Assembly: GCF_024810105.1 (NCBI RefSeq)
Contig: NZ_JANUDX010000011.1
Span: 62,001-126,000, forward strand
Reading direction: 5' to 3'
DNA: 64,000 bases
Source of the DNA: Stenotrophomonas sp. BIGb0135
Lineage (GTDB): Bacteria > Pseudomonadota > Gammaproteobacteria > Xanthomonadales > Xanthomonadaceae
The translations under genes were made by a program, and so were the position numbers. Below are positions 38,744-47,511 of this stretch, one piece after another. The number at the start of each line of letters is the position of its first letter. The stretch's first letter is position 1. Under the pieces are notes generated by a model that was not told the origin of the DNA, ran no database searches, and saw only the letters and a program-made list of their open reading frames with translations.

Positions 38744-39023
38744 GTCGGTGGGTCGGGCGCCGGGACCCCCTACCCTTTTCGGCGACGCCCCCGGTGTCGG
38801 CCTGCGGCCGCCCCCTCCTCCTTTATTTCGCCTCCAAGGGTAGGGGGCCCCAGCGCCCGACCCACCGACAGGCCCCGCAAAGCCCGGCGTCCACTTGCTT
38901 ACCGCAAGCCGAGCCCCGTAGCGGCCGGTAGGCTCCTGGGCAAAATAAAGGAGGAGGCCGCTACGCGGCCGGGGGACACCGCACCAGGGGCCTACCGGCC
39001 ACTGCGGGGCCCTCACGCTCGCG
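38744..39023. repeat. Composite palindromic repeat, copy 2 (longer)
   Basis: The first palindrome spans 38744-38869: GTCGGTGGGTCGGGCGC and GCGCCCGACCCACCGAC are outer arms, continued by CCCCCTACCCTT with AAGGGTAGGGGG, enclosing TCCTCCTTTATTTCGCC, an inverted copy of the AAATAAAGGAGGAGG block. The second spans 38924-38999 with GCCGGTAGGCTCCTGG and CCAGGGGCCTACCGGC arms. It ends in GGGGCCCTCACGCTCGCG (39006-39023). Same order as copy 1 at 14249, where the first hairpin has lost its interior. It fills the gap 38644-39184; no gene is seen there. Confidence 0.82.
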
Positions 39024-39184
39024 GTAACCCTGGGCGAAGGGCCTTGCCCTCTGAATCACCCGCCAACCCAAGACCGGGCTCCCCCTGCGACAAAGTGAAG
39101 CAGCGCGTCACCGGGTCGCATGTGCCTTTCACGGATACCGGCCCAGACTGGTGCGGATTTCCAGAAACCCGTCGGAGGCGTCAC

Positions 39185-40582
39185 GTGGACGCGTTGTTGT
39201 TGTCGCGGATCCAGTTCGGGTTCGTCATCAGTTTCCATGTGCTGTTCCCGGCCTTCACCATCGGTACCGCCAGTTGGCTGGCATTCGTGGAGTCGCGCTG
39301 GCTGCGCACCGGCAACCCCGTCTGGCGCGAGCTGTATTTCTTCTGGCAGAAGATCTTCGCGGTGTCCTTCGGCATGGGCGTGGTCAGCGGCATCGTCATG
39401 GCCTTCCAGTTCGGTACCAACTGGCCGCGGCTGAGCGAAGTGGCCGGCAGCGTGATCGGCCCGCTGCTCACCTATGAAGTGCTCACCGCGTTCTTCCTGG
39501 AAGCCAGCTTCCTCGGCGTGATGATGTTCGGTTGGGGCAAGGTGTCGCCGCGCCTGCACTTCCTGTCCACCTGCATGGTGGCGCTGGGCACGCTGTTTTC
39601 CACGTTCTGGATCCTGTCGTCCAACAGCTGGCTGCATACCCCGGCCGGCTACGCGATGATCGACGGCATCGTGCACCCGCAGGACTGGTGGCAGGTGGTG
39701 TTCAACCCCTCCTTCCCGTACCGCCTGGCGCACATGGCGCTGGGCTCGTTCATCACCACCTGCTTTGTGATCGGCGGCGTCGGCGCGTGGTACCTGCGCA
39801 AGGGCATCCACGTGGAAGCCGGGCGCACCATGCTGCTGGCGGCCGTCGCGTTCGCGGCGCTGACCGTCCCGGTGCAGATCTTCGTCGGCGACATGCACGG
39901 GTTGAACACGCTCAAGCACCAGCCGATGAAGATCGCCGCGGTGGAAGCGCACTGGCATGCGGAAGGCGAGGGCGAGGGCGTGCCGCTGGTGGTGTTCGCG
40001 CTGCCCAACGAAAAGGCCGAGCGCAACGACTATGAAATCGCGATCCCGCGGCTGGGCAGCCTGATCCTCACCCATTCGCTGGAGGGCACCTTCGACCCGC
40101 TGACCTCCGTGCCGGCCAGCGAGCGGCCGCCGGTGGTGCCGGTGTTCTTCGCCTTCCGCATCATGGTCGGGCTGGGCACGCTGATGCTGCTGCTGGCCTG
40201 GGTGTCGGCGTTCCAGTGGTGGCGCGGCAAGCTGCTGCAGTCGCGCTGGCTGGTGCGCGGCTGGAACTGGATGCTCCCCAGCGGCTTCATCGCGCTGATA
40301 TCCGGCTGGTTCGTTACCGAGATGGGGCGGCAGCCGTGGGTGGTCTATGGCGTGCTGCGCACCGCCGACGCGGTCGGCCCGCAGAGTGCGTGGATGACCG
40401 CGCTGTCGCTGGGCGTGTACGTGGTCGGTTACGCGTTCGTATTCGGCTGGGGCATCTGGTACCTGGTCAAGATCATCCGCACCGGGCCCAAACCGCATGC
40501 GCCGGCACCGGCCCTGGAAGCCGGCAGCCATACCCCGGCGCGGCCGCTGTCCGGTGCCGACGAACCGCTGGAGGAGCGCTGA
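39185..40582 (+). CDS. cydA: Cytochrome bd-type quinol oxidase subunit I
   Basis: A 465-residue inner membrane subunit carrying the haems. It starts at GTG with GGAGG 7 bases upstream. SRIQFGFVISFHVLFPAFTI contains the N-terminal haem ligand His. GRQPWVVYGVLRT is the CydA signature, and FVGDMHGLNTLKHQPMK is the quinol-side loop. The protein is shorter than E. coli CydA, with a short Q-loop, which places it with the cyanide-insensitive (CioA-like) subgroup. It reduces oxygen to water using quinol. ATG-free start means the family N-terminus (DALLLSRIQ) decides the start. Confidence 0.93.
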   Translation: MDALLLSRIQFGFVISFHVLFPAFTIGTASWLAFVESRWLRTGNPVWRELYFFWQKIFAVSFGMGVVSGIVMAFQFGTNWPRLSEVAGSVIGPLLTYEVLTAFFLEASFLGVMMFGWGKVSPRLHFLSTCMVALGTLFSTFWILSSNSWLHTPAGYAMIDGIVHPQDWWQVVFNPSFPYRLAHMALGSFITTCFVIGGVGAWYLRKGIHVEAGRTMLLAAVAFAALTVPVQIFVGDMHGLNTLKHQPMKIAAVEAHWHAEGEGEGVPLVVFALPNEKAERNDYEIAIPRLGSLILTHSLEGTFDPLTSVPASERPPVVPVFFAFRIMVGLGTLMLLLAWVSAFQWWRGKLLQSRWLVRGWNWMLPSGFIALISGWFVTEMGRQPWVVYGVLRTADAVGPQSAWMTALSLGVYVVGYAFVFGWGIWYLVKIIRTGPKPHAPAPALEAGSHTPARPLSGADEPLEER

Positions 40583-40583
40583 G

Positions 40584-41597
40584 ATGGAGATGACAACCTG
40601 GCTGCCGGTGGCATGGTTTGCGGTGATCGGCTTCGGCGTGCTGATGTACGTGGTGCTGGATGGGTTCGTGCTGGGCATCGGCATCCTCGCGCCGATGGCC
40701 GAGGACGAGGAACAGCTGGACATCATGATGAACACCGCCGCGCCGATCTGGGACGGCAACGAGACCTGGCTGGTACTGGGCGGCGCGGGCCTGATGGCGG
40801 CGTTTCCCAAGGCGTATGCGGCGTTGCTGTCGGCGCTGTACCTGCCGGTACTGCTGCTGGTGGTGGCGCTGGTGTTCCGCGGCGTGGCGTTCGAGTTCCG
40901 GTTCAAGGCGCACCGCTCGCGGCGGTTGTGGAGCGTGGCCTTCGGGCTGGGCTCGCTGCTGGCCGCGTTCGCACAGGGCGTGATCCTGGGCGCGCTGGTG
41001 CAGGGCCTGCAGGTGGTGGATGGCCGGTACGTGGGCGGGGCGTTCAGCTGGTTCAGCCCGTTCTCGATGCTGACCGGCGCGGCGGTGGTGTTCGGCTACG
41101 CGCTGCTGGGCAGCACCTGGCTGATCCTGAAGACCGAGGGCCGCGAGCAGACGTTCGCGCGCACGTTGACCCGGCCGCTGGTGGTGGCGGTGATCGTGTT
41201 CATGGGCCTGGTGAGCACCTGGTTGCCGTTCCTGGATTCGAGGCTGATGGCGCGCTGGTTCAGCGACGGCAACTTCTGGTGGCTGTCGCCGGTGCCGTTG
41301 CTGACCCTGGGCGTGGCGGTGGCGTTGTGGCGCAGCGCGATGCACCCCAGGCGCGACCTGCCGCCGTTCCTGCTGACCCTGGCCTTGTTCATCCTGGGCT
41401 TCATCGGGTTGGTGCTGGGCATGTGGCCGTACCTGCTGCCGCCGAGCATGACCCTGTGGCAGGCGGCCGCGCCGGCGTCGTCGCTGGGCTTCAGCCTGGT
41501 CGGGCTGGTGGTGTTGCTGCCGGTGATCCTGGGCTATACGGCCTGGTCCTACCGGGTGTTCCGCGGCAAGGTGCGGGCGGACGCGGGGTATCACTGA
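40584..41597 (+). CDS. cydB: Cytochrome bd-type quinol oxidase subunit II
   Basis: A 337-residue membrane protein with eight or nine helices. LPVAWFAVIGFGVLMYVVLD and the following GFVLGIG, then IWDGNETWLVLGGAGLMAAF, are diagnostic for CydB. GGAGGAG precedes the ATG, which comes one base after the cydA stop. No cydX-like short frame follows; the next bases are a REP array. Confidence 0.94.
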   Translation: MEMTTWLPVAWFAVIGFGVLMYVVLDGFVLGIGILAPMAEDEEQLDIMMNTAAPIWDGNETWLVLGGAGLMAAFPKAYAALLSALYLPVLLLVVALVFRGVAFEFRFKAHRSRRLWSVAFGLGSLLAAFAQGVILGALVQGLQVVDGRYVGGAFSWFSPFSMLTGAAVVFGYALLGSTWLILKTEGREQTFARTLTRPLVVAVIVFMGLVSTWLPFLDSRLMARWFSDGNFWWLSPVPLLTLGVAVALWRSAMHPRRDLPPFLLTLALFILGFIGLVLGMWPYLLPPSMTLWQAAAPASSLGFSLVGLVVLLPVILGYTAWSYRVFRGKVRADAGYH

Positions 41598-41630
41598 GGG
41601 GCGGGTGCTGGCCGTGGAAGGGGTCCAGAG

Positions 41631-41905
41631 CAGCCGACCAACGGTCGGCTCTACCCGGGGCGGGGGCCGTGTTTGAGACATGCAGCCGACCAACGGTCGG
41701 CTCTACCTGGGGTGGGCTCCCTTGTTTGAGACATGCAGCCGACCAACGGTCGGCTCTACCCGGGGCGGGGGCCGTGTTTGAGACATGCAGCCGACCAACG
41801 GTCGGCTCTACCGGGCGGGGCCGGGTTTGAGACATGCAGCCGACCAACGGTCGGCTCTACCGGGCGGGGCCGTGTTTGAGGCAGCCGACCGACGGTCGGC
41901 TCTAC
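41631..41905. repeat. SMAG array 3: six direct units of 45-53 bp
   Basis: CAGCCGACCAACGG units begin at 41631, 41683, 41736, 41788, 41837 and 41882, so spacing shrinks from 52-53 to 45. Each of the first four is followed by a GGGGCGGGGGCCGTG-like and TTTGAGACATG spacer. All face the same way; no inverted end unit is present. The array covers most of the 350-base gap between convergent cydB and xanB2. Confidence 0.88.
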
Positions 41906-41947
41906 GGTTGGCCGGTGCGTGCCGGGCAGGACGCGTTCGGGCGCGGC

Positions 41948-42973
41948 TCAGCCGTGCAGGCCTTCGATCTCGACCAGCAGTTCGGCGCGGCAGACCTCGG
42001 CGTGCAGGACCACGAAGGCCGGGGCGCCCGGCAGGGCGGCCATCTGCGCGGCCACCGCCGGCATGTCCCCGGCCCGGCGCACATAGACTTTCAGCACCGA
42101 ATCGGCGCTCAGCGTCGGTGACAACGTCGGCCGTTGCCGGCGGGCTGCGTCCACCAGACTCTGCAGATTGGTCAGCGTCTCGCGCAACTGCTCGTCCACC
42201 GCACCGGTGTGCTGCGACACATGGCCCACGATCGCCGCCGTCCCCGACTGCAGCAAGGGCAACCCCGTCGCCTCCGGTGCCAGCAGCGCCCGCGAGAAAC
42301 TCGGCGACTGCGGCCCGTACTGGCGCGGGTAGCGGAAGGCGCTGACCTGGCGCGGGTTCTCCAGCGGCAGCCCGGCCTCGCGCGCGGCCAGCCAGTACAC
42401 CTGTAGCCGTCGGTCACCGTCGAAACGCCCGATGCACGTCGCCGCGGGCAGCGCGGCCTCGTCCAGTTCGCGCAGCCCGCGCACCCGGCCCACGCAGAAA
42501 CGGCGGTAGCGCTCCTGGTCGCCGTCGCCCTCGGTCACCGCATCCAGGTAGTTCCACGTCCGCAGCAGGTGCGGAAATCCGCAACTGGCCAGGAAGCTGC
42601 TCATCCTCGCGTAGGCATCCGCCGCGGCCGACTCGATATCGCCGTCGACCTCCGCGATCTCCAGCACCCCGAACAGCACCGCCTCGTTGTGCGACCACCG
42701 GACCCCGTCGGTCACCCCGCAGCGCACCGGCGTCGGCGAACGCCATACCTCCACCTGCGCCGCACCGTGCTCGGCCAGCGGCACCTGCAGCCAGCGCGGG
42801 TCCCCGTCCAGCCGCGCATCGCGGTCACCGAAGCCGAACACCGCCAGGGTGCACGGGTCGGCCAACGCCGCCTCGCGCCGCGCGGCAGGCCGGTAGGCGA
42901 TGCTGAACAGCGCGGCTGCGGTGGGAGGGGAGGCCAGCGCCGGGGTCGATGCGTGCGGGAGGGTGCTGCTCAT
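41948..42973 (-). CDS. xanB2: Chorismatase XanB2 (3-/4-hydroxybenzoate synthase)
   Basis: A 341-residue member of the XanB2/FkbO/Hyg5 chorismatase family. In xanthomonads XanB2 turns chorismate into 3-hydroxybenzoate, the aryl head for xanthomonadin, and 4-hydroxybenzoate, used for ubiquinone. The motif WSHNEAVLFGVLEI, YARMSSFLASCGFPHLLRTWNYLD and FSRALLAPEATGLPLLQSGT-like parts fit the family, as does the YjgF-like C-terminal fold ending AELLVEIEGLHG, where the family's catalytic Glu lies. It is divergent from the polyene operon across a 231-base shared upstream region with no obvious operator. Confidence 0.9.
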   Translation of the reverse strand: MSSTLPHASTPALASPPTAAALFSIAYRPAARREAALADPCTLAVFGFGDRDARLDGDPRWLQVPLAEHGAAQVEVWRSPTPVRCGVTDGVRWSHNEAVLFGVLEIAEVDGDIESAAADAYARMSSFLASCGFPHLLRTWNYLDAVTEGDGDQERYRRFCVGRVRGLRELDEAALPAATCIGRFDGDRRLQVYWLAAREAGLPLENPRQVSAFRYPRQYGPQSPSFSRALLAPEATGLPLLQSGTAAIVGHVSQHTGAVDEQLRETLTNLQSLVDAARRQRPTLSPTLSADSVLKVYVRRAGDMPAVAAQMAALPGAPAFVVLHAEVCRAELLVEIEGLHG

Positions 42974-43204
42974 TTCAGATTGTGAATGCTGCCAGTGCCA
43001 AGGGTGTCATGATAGCGTGCGCTCCTTTTTACGGCGGTGCGCTGCGATGTCCCAGCCGCGCCACCGGGATCATCGCGTCGCCTCGCGCCTGCTGCCCACT
43101 GCACACACGGGGAAGTGTCTGCGGGTCGGGCAGGCTCCGTCCAAGGCCCCGGCGCGCCCCCTTCAAGCACTGCGCCCCGGGTGCCCATCAACATGTTGGC
43201 GTGA

Positions 43205-43939
43205 ATGATCGAGTTTTCAGTGGTGGATTGGTCGGCCTGGGCACCGGGCCTGGCGTCGAAGCAGGACTGGCAGGCATGGGCGCAGGCCCCCGCGTTGCCG
43301 CACGGCGAGGACACCCCTGCGCTGTCCGAAGTGCCGGCCATGCAGCGGCGCCGGATCGAGCGCCTGGGCCGCATGGCCATCCAGGCGGCCTGCTGGTGCG
43401 AACAGCCCGATGACGACGGCCAGGTCCCGCTGGTGTTCGCCTCACGGCACGGCGACGTGGCCCGCTCGATGGAGTTGCTGGACAGCCTGCGCACCGACAA
43501 CAGCATGTCCCCGACCGCGTTCGGCCTGTCCGTGCACAACGCGGTGGCCGCGCTGTACTCCATCGCCCGCAGCCACCGCGGCAACTATCTGGCCCTGGCC
43601 GCCGGCCGCGCCACGGTCGAGGCCGCCTGCATCGAGGCTTATGGCCTGTTGGCCGACGGTGCCGAGGAAGTCCGCGTGGTGATCTACGAATCGCCGCTGC
43701 CCCCGGTGTACGCCGGCTTTGCCGACGAGCCCGACCCTTATTACGCCTGGTGCTGGCGGCTGGCCCGGGCCGACCGCCCCGGCATCCGGCTGTCGCTGGG
43801 CTGGGGCGCGGCCACCGCCGACAGCCCGGCGGCCGCGCTGCCGCACGGGCTGGATGCCATGCGCTTCCTGCTGGCCGGCGACAGTCGCCTGCAGATGGCC
43901 GCCGACGGCCAACAATGGACCTGGCAGCGCCATGGCTGA
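43205..43939 (+). CDS. Ketosynthase-like protein without active-site Cys (ApeC-like)
   Basis: A 244-residue protein matching the N-terminal-type beta-ketoacyl synthase family (Ketoacyl-synt_2). It is half the length of a normal ketosynthase. MSPTAFGLSVHNAVAALYSI is the typical segment. The position of the ketosynthase nucleophile has no Cys (CSS is absent), so it is most likely a chain-length factor or partner for a complete ketosynthase. First gene of the polyene operon. Its end overlaps the next gene by 8 bases. Confidence 0.85.
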   Translation: MIEFSVVDWSAWAPGLASKQDWQAWAQAPALPHGEDTPALSEVPAMQRRRIERLGRMAIQAACWCEQPDDDGQVPLVFASRHGDVARSMELLDSLRTDNSMSPTAFGLSVHNAVAALYSIARSHRGNYLALAAGRATVEAACIEAYGLLADGAEEVRVVIYESPLPPVYAGFADEPDPYYAWCWRLARADRPGIRLSLGWGAATADSPAAALPHGLDAMRFLLAGDSRLQMAADGQQWTWQRHG

Positions 43940-44735
43940 GCGCTGGCCGGCCCGTCTGAACCATGCCTGGCGGGTGTTCGGCACCGGCCTGAGCTTTGCC
44001 GTGTTCGGACTCGGCGGCCTGCTGCTGGGCGGCCTGCTGTTCCCGCTGCTGTTCCTGGTGCGTCACCCGGCCAGGCGCCGCAGCCTCGCCCGGCGCCTGG
44101 TGCAATTCAGCTTCGCCAGCCATGTCGGGCTGATGCGCCGGCTGGGGGTGATGACCTATGAGATCCGTGGCGCCGAGCGCCTGCAGCGCAACGGCCTGCT
44201 GATCCTGGCCAACCATCCCACCCTGATCGACGTGGTCCTGCTGATCGCCCAGCTGCCCAATGCCGACTGTGTGGTCAAGCAGGCCGTGGCCTGCAACCCG
44301 TTCATGCGTGGCCCGGTGCGCGCGGCTGGCTATGTCTCCAACGACGACGGGGCAGGGCTGATCGACGACTGCATCGCCGCGGTGCAGGCCGGCGGCAACC
44401 TGGTCATCTTCCCCGAGGGCACCCGGACCGTGCCCGGCCAGCCACTGCGCCTGCAGCGCGGGGCGGCCAACATCGCCGTGCGCGGGCGGCTGGACATAAC
44501 CCCGGTCAGGATCACCTGCACCCCGCCTACCCTGACCAAGGGCCAGAAATGGTATCGTGTGCCATCACGGCGTTTTCACGTTCAGCTGGAAGTCGGGGAA
44601 GATCTCCCGATCGCCCCCTTCCTGGCAGTAGCCGGTGACACGCCCAGGGGGGATGCCTTGGCGGCGCGGCGCGTGACCGATCATCTTGCCCATTACTTTG
44701 ACTTCGCTGGAGAACCGAGCCGTGCAGGCACTTGA
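43932..44735 (+). CDS. Lysophospholipid-type acyltransferase (ApeD-like)
   Basis: A 267-residue PlsC-family acyltransferase with an N-terminal membrane helix (about 20-45). The catalytic H-x4-D is intact in NHPTLID, with FPEGTR as the acyl-acceptor motif. It may transfer a polyene or fatty acyl chain in making the aryl polyene lipid. The start ATG overlaps the upstream gene by 8 bases (ATGGCTGA). Cytoplasmic face of the inner membrane. Confidence 0.88.
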   Translation: MAERWPARLNHAWRVFGTGLSFAVFGLGGLLLGGLLFPLLFLVRHPARRRSLARRLVQFSFASHVGLMRRLGVMTYEIRGAERLQRNGLLILANHPTLIDVVLLIAQLPNADCVVKQAVACNPFMRGPVRAAGYVSNDDGAGLIDDCIAAVQAGGNLVIFPEGTRTVPGQPLRLQRGAANIAVRGRLDITPVRITCTPPTLTKGQKWYRVPSRRFHVQLEVGEDLPIAPFLAVAGDTPRGDALAARRVTDHLAHYFDFAGEPSRAGT

Positions 44736-44982
44736 GCACGAGATCAAGGAATTGATCATTTCATCGCTTTCACTGGAAGACATCACTCCCGAAGACATCG
44801 ATCCTGCGGCCCCTCTGTTCGTGGAGGGACTGGGCCTGGATTCGATCGACGCGCTTGAACTTGGTTTGGCCCTGCAGAAAAAGTACGGTGTCAGCCTGTC
44901 CGCGGATTCGGAAGAGACCCGTCGCCATTTCTCCAGCGTGCGTGCCCTGAGCGAGTTTGTCGCCGCACGCCAGCCGTCGTAA
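44722..44982 (+). CDS. Acyl carrier protein 1
   Basis: An 86-residue carrier protein. The phosphopantetheine site is S41 in GLGLDSIDALEL. The frame opens with TTG 44686, but GTG 44722 has GGAGAA 8 bases upstream and gives an ACP of usual length, overlapping the acyltransferase end by 14 bases. It would carry the aryl starter or growing polyene. Confidence 0.9.
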   Translation: MQALEHEIKELIISSLSLEDITPEDIDPAAPLFVEGLGLDSIDALELGLALQKKYGVSLSADSEETRRHFSSVRALSEFVAARQPS

Positions 44983-45001
44983 CGGCGCGTCAGGATTTGC
45001 C

Positions 45002-45259
45002 ATGACCAAGAACGAACTTTTCGATCGCATCGTCAAGATCCTCAAGGACAGCTTTGAGATCGAGCCGGCGCGCATCACGCCCCAAGCCCGCCTGTACGAC
45101 GACCTGGACATCGACAGCATCGACGCGGTCGACCTGATCGTGCAGCTCAAGCCGCTGCTCGGTCGCAACCTGCAGCCGGAGGCATTCAAGGCAGTGCGTA
45201 CCGTGCAGGACATCGTCGACGTGGTGCACGGGCTGCTGCCCGGTCAAGCAGCCGCCTGA
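45002..45259 (+). CDS. Acyl carrier protein 2
   Basis: An 85-residue carrier protein. Phosphopantetheine site S39 in DDLDIDSIDAVDLIV. CAGGA lies before the ATG. It is separate in sequence from the first ACP, and two ACPs side by side are standard in aryl polyene clusters. Confidence 0.93.
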   Translation: MTKNELFDRIVKILKDSFEIEPARITPQARLYDDLDIDSIDAVDLIVQLKPLLGRNLQPEAFKAVRTVQDIVDVVHGLLPGQAAA

Positions 45260-45281
45260 CGGCTGCCGCAGGACACTGACC

Positions 45282-45833
45282 ATGGTCCGGGTGCGCGTCG
45301 CGGCGTTTGCGTTGCTGTCGCTGGCATACCCGCTGGTGGTGTACCTGTCGCTGGGCCGCTTCGAGCCGCGCTGGCTGTCGCTGCTGCTGTTCAGCCTGGC
45401 TGCGCTGCGCGCGCTCACCACCCGTCAGCCGGTGTGGTGGGTGGCTGCGCTGGGCACCGGGGTGCTGGCGCTGGTGGCCACCGCGTTCAACCAGGCGCTG
45501 CCGCTGAAGCTGTACCCGGCGCTGGTCAATGCGGTGATGCTGGTGATCTTCGCCACCAGCCTGCGCTTCCCGCCCAGCGCGGTGGAACGCCTGGCGCGCC
45601 TGAGCGAGCCGGACCTGCCGCCGTTCGCGGTGGTCTATACCCGCCGTGTCACCTGGGTGTGGTGCGGCTTCTTTGTCTTCAACGGGGGTCTGGCCCTGAT
45701 CACGGCGCTGTGGGCGTCCAATCAGGTCTGGGCGCTGTACAACGGATTGTTGGCGTACGTGATGATGGGTGCTCTGTTTGGTGGGGAATGGCTGGTGCGG
45801 CGACGGGTCAAGGCGGCGCACGCGCATGGCTGA
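45282..45833 (+). CDS. Polyene-cluster membrane protein (COG4648-like, ApeG-like)
   Basis: A 183-residue protein with about five membrane helices (8-27, 33-52, 58-78, 80-95, 130-172). Such proteins are consistently found between the ACP and AMP-ligase genes in aryl polyene clusters and have no established activity. CRLSEPDLPPFAVVYTRR-like middle (RLSEPDLPPFAVVYTRRVTW) is typical. Its end overlaps the next start by 8 bases (ATGGCTGA). Confidence 0.85.
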   Translation: MVRVRVAAFALLSLAYPLVVYLSLGRFEPRWLSLLLFSLAALRALTTRQPVWWVAALGTGVLALVATAFNQALPLKLYPALVNAVMLVIFATSLRFPPSAVERLARLSEPDLPPFAVVYTRRVTWVWCGFFVFNGGLALITALWASNQVWALYNGLLAYVMMGALFGGEWLVRRRVKAAHAHG

Positions 45834-47511
45834 ATGGATCGCACTGGATCGCCTGGCCGTGTCCGCGCTGCCGGGCCGGATCGTGGGCCACGCGCCGGAC
45901 GGGGTGGTCGACCACCCGCGTTTCAGACAGCAGGTGCTGTGCTGGCAGCAGGCGTTCGCGCGCGCGCCCGGCAGCGACTGGGCGCTGTACTTCGATGACA
46001 CGCTGGTGTTCGCCGCCGCCCTGCTGGGGGCCTGGCATGCCGGCAAGCGGGTCTTCCTCGGCGGCGACAACCTGCCGGCCACGCTGGACGGGCTGAGCCC
46101 GCGGGTGGCCGGGTTCGCCGGTGACGTGCCGGCCCGCTACGCACCGCTGCCCCCTGATCGCGAAGCGCTGGCCGATGTACCGCTGCTGCCGCTGGACGAA
46201 GACCGGCTGGAGCTGGTGGTGTTCACCTCCGGCAGCACCGGCGCGCCGAGCGCGATCGTCAAGCGCATGCACCAGCTGACCCGGGAGGTGGATGCGCTGC
46301 AGGCCGCCTTCGGCGAGCAGCTGGAGGGTGCGCAGGTGCATGGCACCGTCTCCCACCAGCACATCTATGGCTTGCTGTTCCGCGTGCTGTGGCCGCTGGC
46401 GGCCGGGCGCGCGATCCAGCCGCGGCGCTTCTTCCACGAAGACCTGGTCAGCGCGTTGGCGCAGGGGCCGTCGGTGCTGGTGGCCACGCCGGCCCACCTC
46501 AAGCGCCTGCCCGGGCAGCTGGACTGGTCTTCGCTGCGGGGCCGCCTGCGCGCGGTGTTCTCCTCCGGCGGGCCGTTGCCGGAAGAGGCCGCGCTGCAGG
46601 CCGGCGCACTGCTGGGGGTGGCGCCGACCGAAGTGTTCGGCAGCAGCGAGACCGGCGGCATCGCCTGGCGCCGCTGGAGTGCCGAGCAGCCGCAGTGGCA
46701 CCCGCTGCCCGGCGTGGCCTGGCGGATCGAGGGCGGCTGCCTGTCGGTGTCCTCGCCGCACCTGCAGGACCGTGCCTGGTGGCAGACCCAGGACAGGGTC
46801 GAAGCCGATGCCGGGCGCAGCTTCCGCCTGCTCGGCCGGGCCGACCGCATCGTCAAGATCGAAGAGCGCCGGGTCTCGCTGGACGCGCTGGAACACCAGC
46901 TGCGCACCCACCCGGACGTGCAGGACGTGCGAGTGCTGGTGCTGCCGGGCGCGCGCGAGCAGCTGGCCGCCGTGGTCGTGCCGCAGCCGGCCGGGGTGGC
47001 CGGCTGGGATGACGCGCAGCGCCGCCGCCAGGCACAGGCGCTCGGCGCGCACCTGGCCAGCAGCCATGATGCCGTGACCCGCCCGCGGCGCTGGCGCTTC
47101 GTCGACGAACTGCCGATCAATGCTCAGGGCAAGGTGACCGCCGCGGCGCTGGCGGCATTGTTCCGGCCGGTGTTGCCGACGGTGCAGTGGCAGCAGCGCG
47201 AGGCCGACGCGGCGGTGCTCCACCTGCCGCTGGAGGCGGACCTGATCGCCTTCGACGGGCACTTCCCGCAGGCGAAGATCCTGCCCGGGGTGGTCCAGCT
47301 GGATTGGGCGATCCACTATGCACGCCAGGTGTTCCGCATGCCGCCGCGCTTCGAGCGGATGGATGCGCTGAAGTTCCAGCATGTGGCGCGCCCGGGCGAC
47401 TGCCTGCAGCTCAGCCTGGGCTGGGATGCCGCCAAATCGGTGCTGACCTTCCGCTACGTGTCCGACCATGGCGTGCATGCCAGTGGCCGTGTGGTGTTCG
47501 GCGATGCATGA
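45826..47511 (+). CDS. AMP-dependent acyl ligase fused to a FabZ-like dehydratase
   Basis: A 561-residue two-domain protein. Residues about 1-445 are an AMP-forming adenylate ligase: VVFTSGSTGAPSAIVK is the P-loop, VFGSSETGGIAWR and LLGRADRIVKI the later motifs. It probably activates hydroxybenzoate for loading on an ACP. Residues about 455-561 are a hotdog dehydratase: LIAFDGHFPQAKILPGVVQ with H479. Both domains look complete. In many aryl polyene clusters these are separate genes (ApeH and ApeI). Start overlaps the upstream gene by 8 bases. Confidence 0.88.
   Translation: MAEWIALDRLAVSALPGRIVGHAPDGVVDHPRFRQQVLCWQQAFARAPGSDWALYFDDTLVFAAALLGAWHAGKRVFLGGDNLPATLDGLSPRVAGFAGDVPARYAPLPPDREALADVPLLPLDEDRLELVVFTSGSTGAPSAIVKRMHQLTREVDALQAAFGEQLEGAQVHGTVSHQHIYGLLFRVLWPLAAGRAIQPRRFFHEDLVSALAQGPSVLVATPAHLKRLPGQLDWSSLRGRLRAVFSSGGPLPEEAALQAGALLGVAPTEVFGSSETGGIAWRRWSAEQPQWHPLPGVAWRIEGGCLSVSSPHLQDRAWWQTQDRVEADAGRSFRLLGRADRIVKIEERRVSLDALEHQLRTHPDVQDVRVLVLPGAREQLAAVVVPQPAGVAGWDDAQRRRQAQALGAHLASSHDAVTRPRRWRFVDELPINAQGKVTAAALAALFRPVLPTVQWQQREADAAVLHLPLEADLIAFDGHFPQAKILPGVVQLDWAIHYARQVFRMPPRFERMDALKFQHVARPGDCLQLSLGWDAAKSVLTFRYVSDHGVHASGRVVFGDA

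Noticed and set aside
38369..39184. Upstream extension of cydA into the S9 peptidase region
   Set aside because: Family homology starts at the GTG at 39185 with GGAGG upstream; the extension reads through a palindromic repeat.
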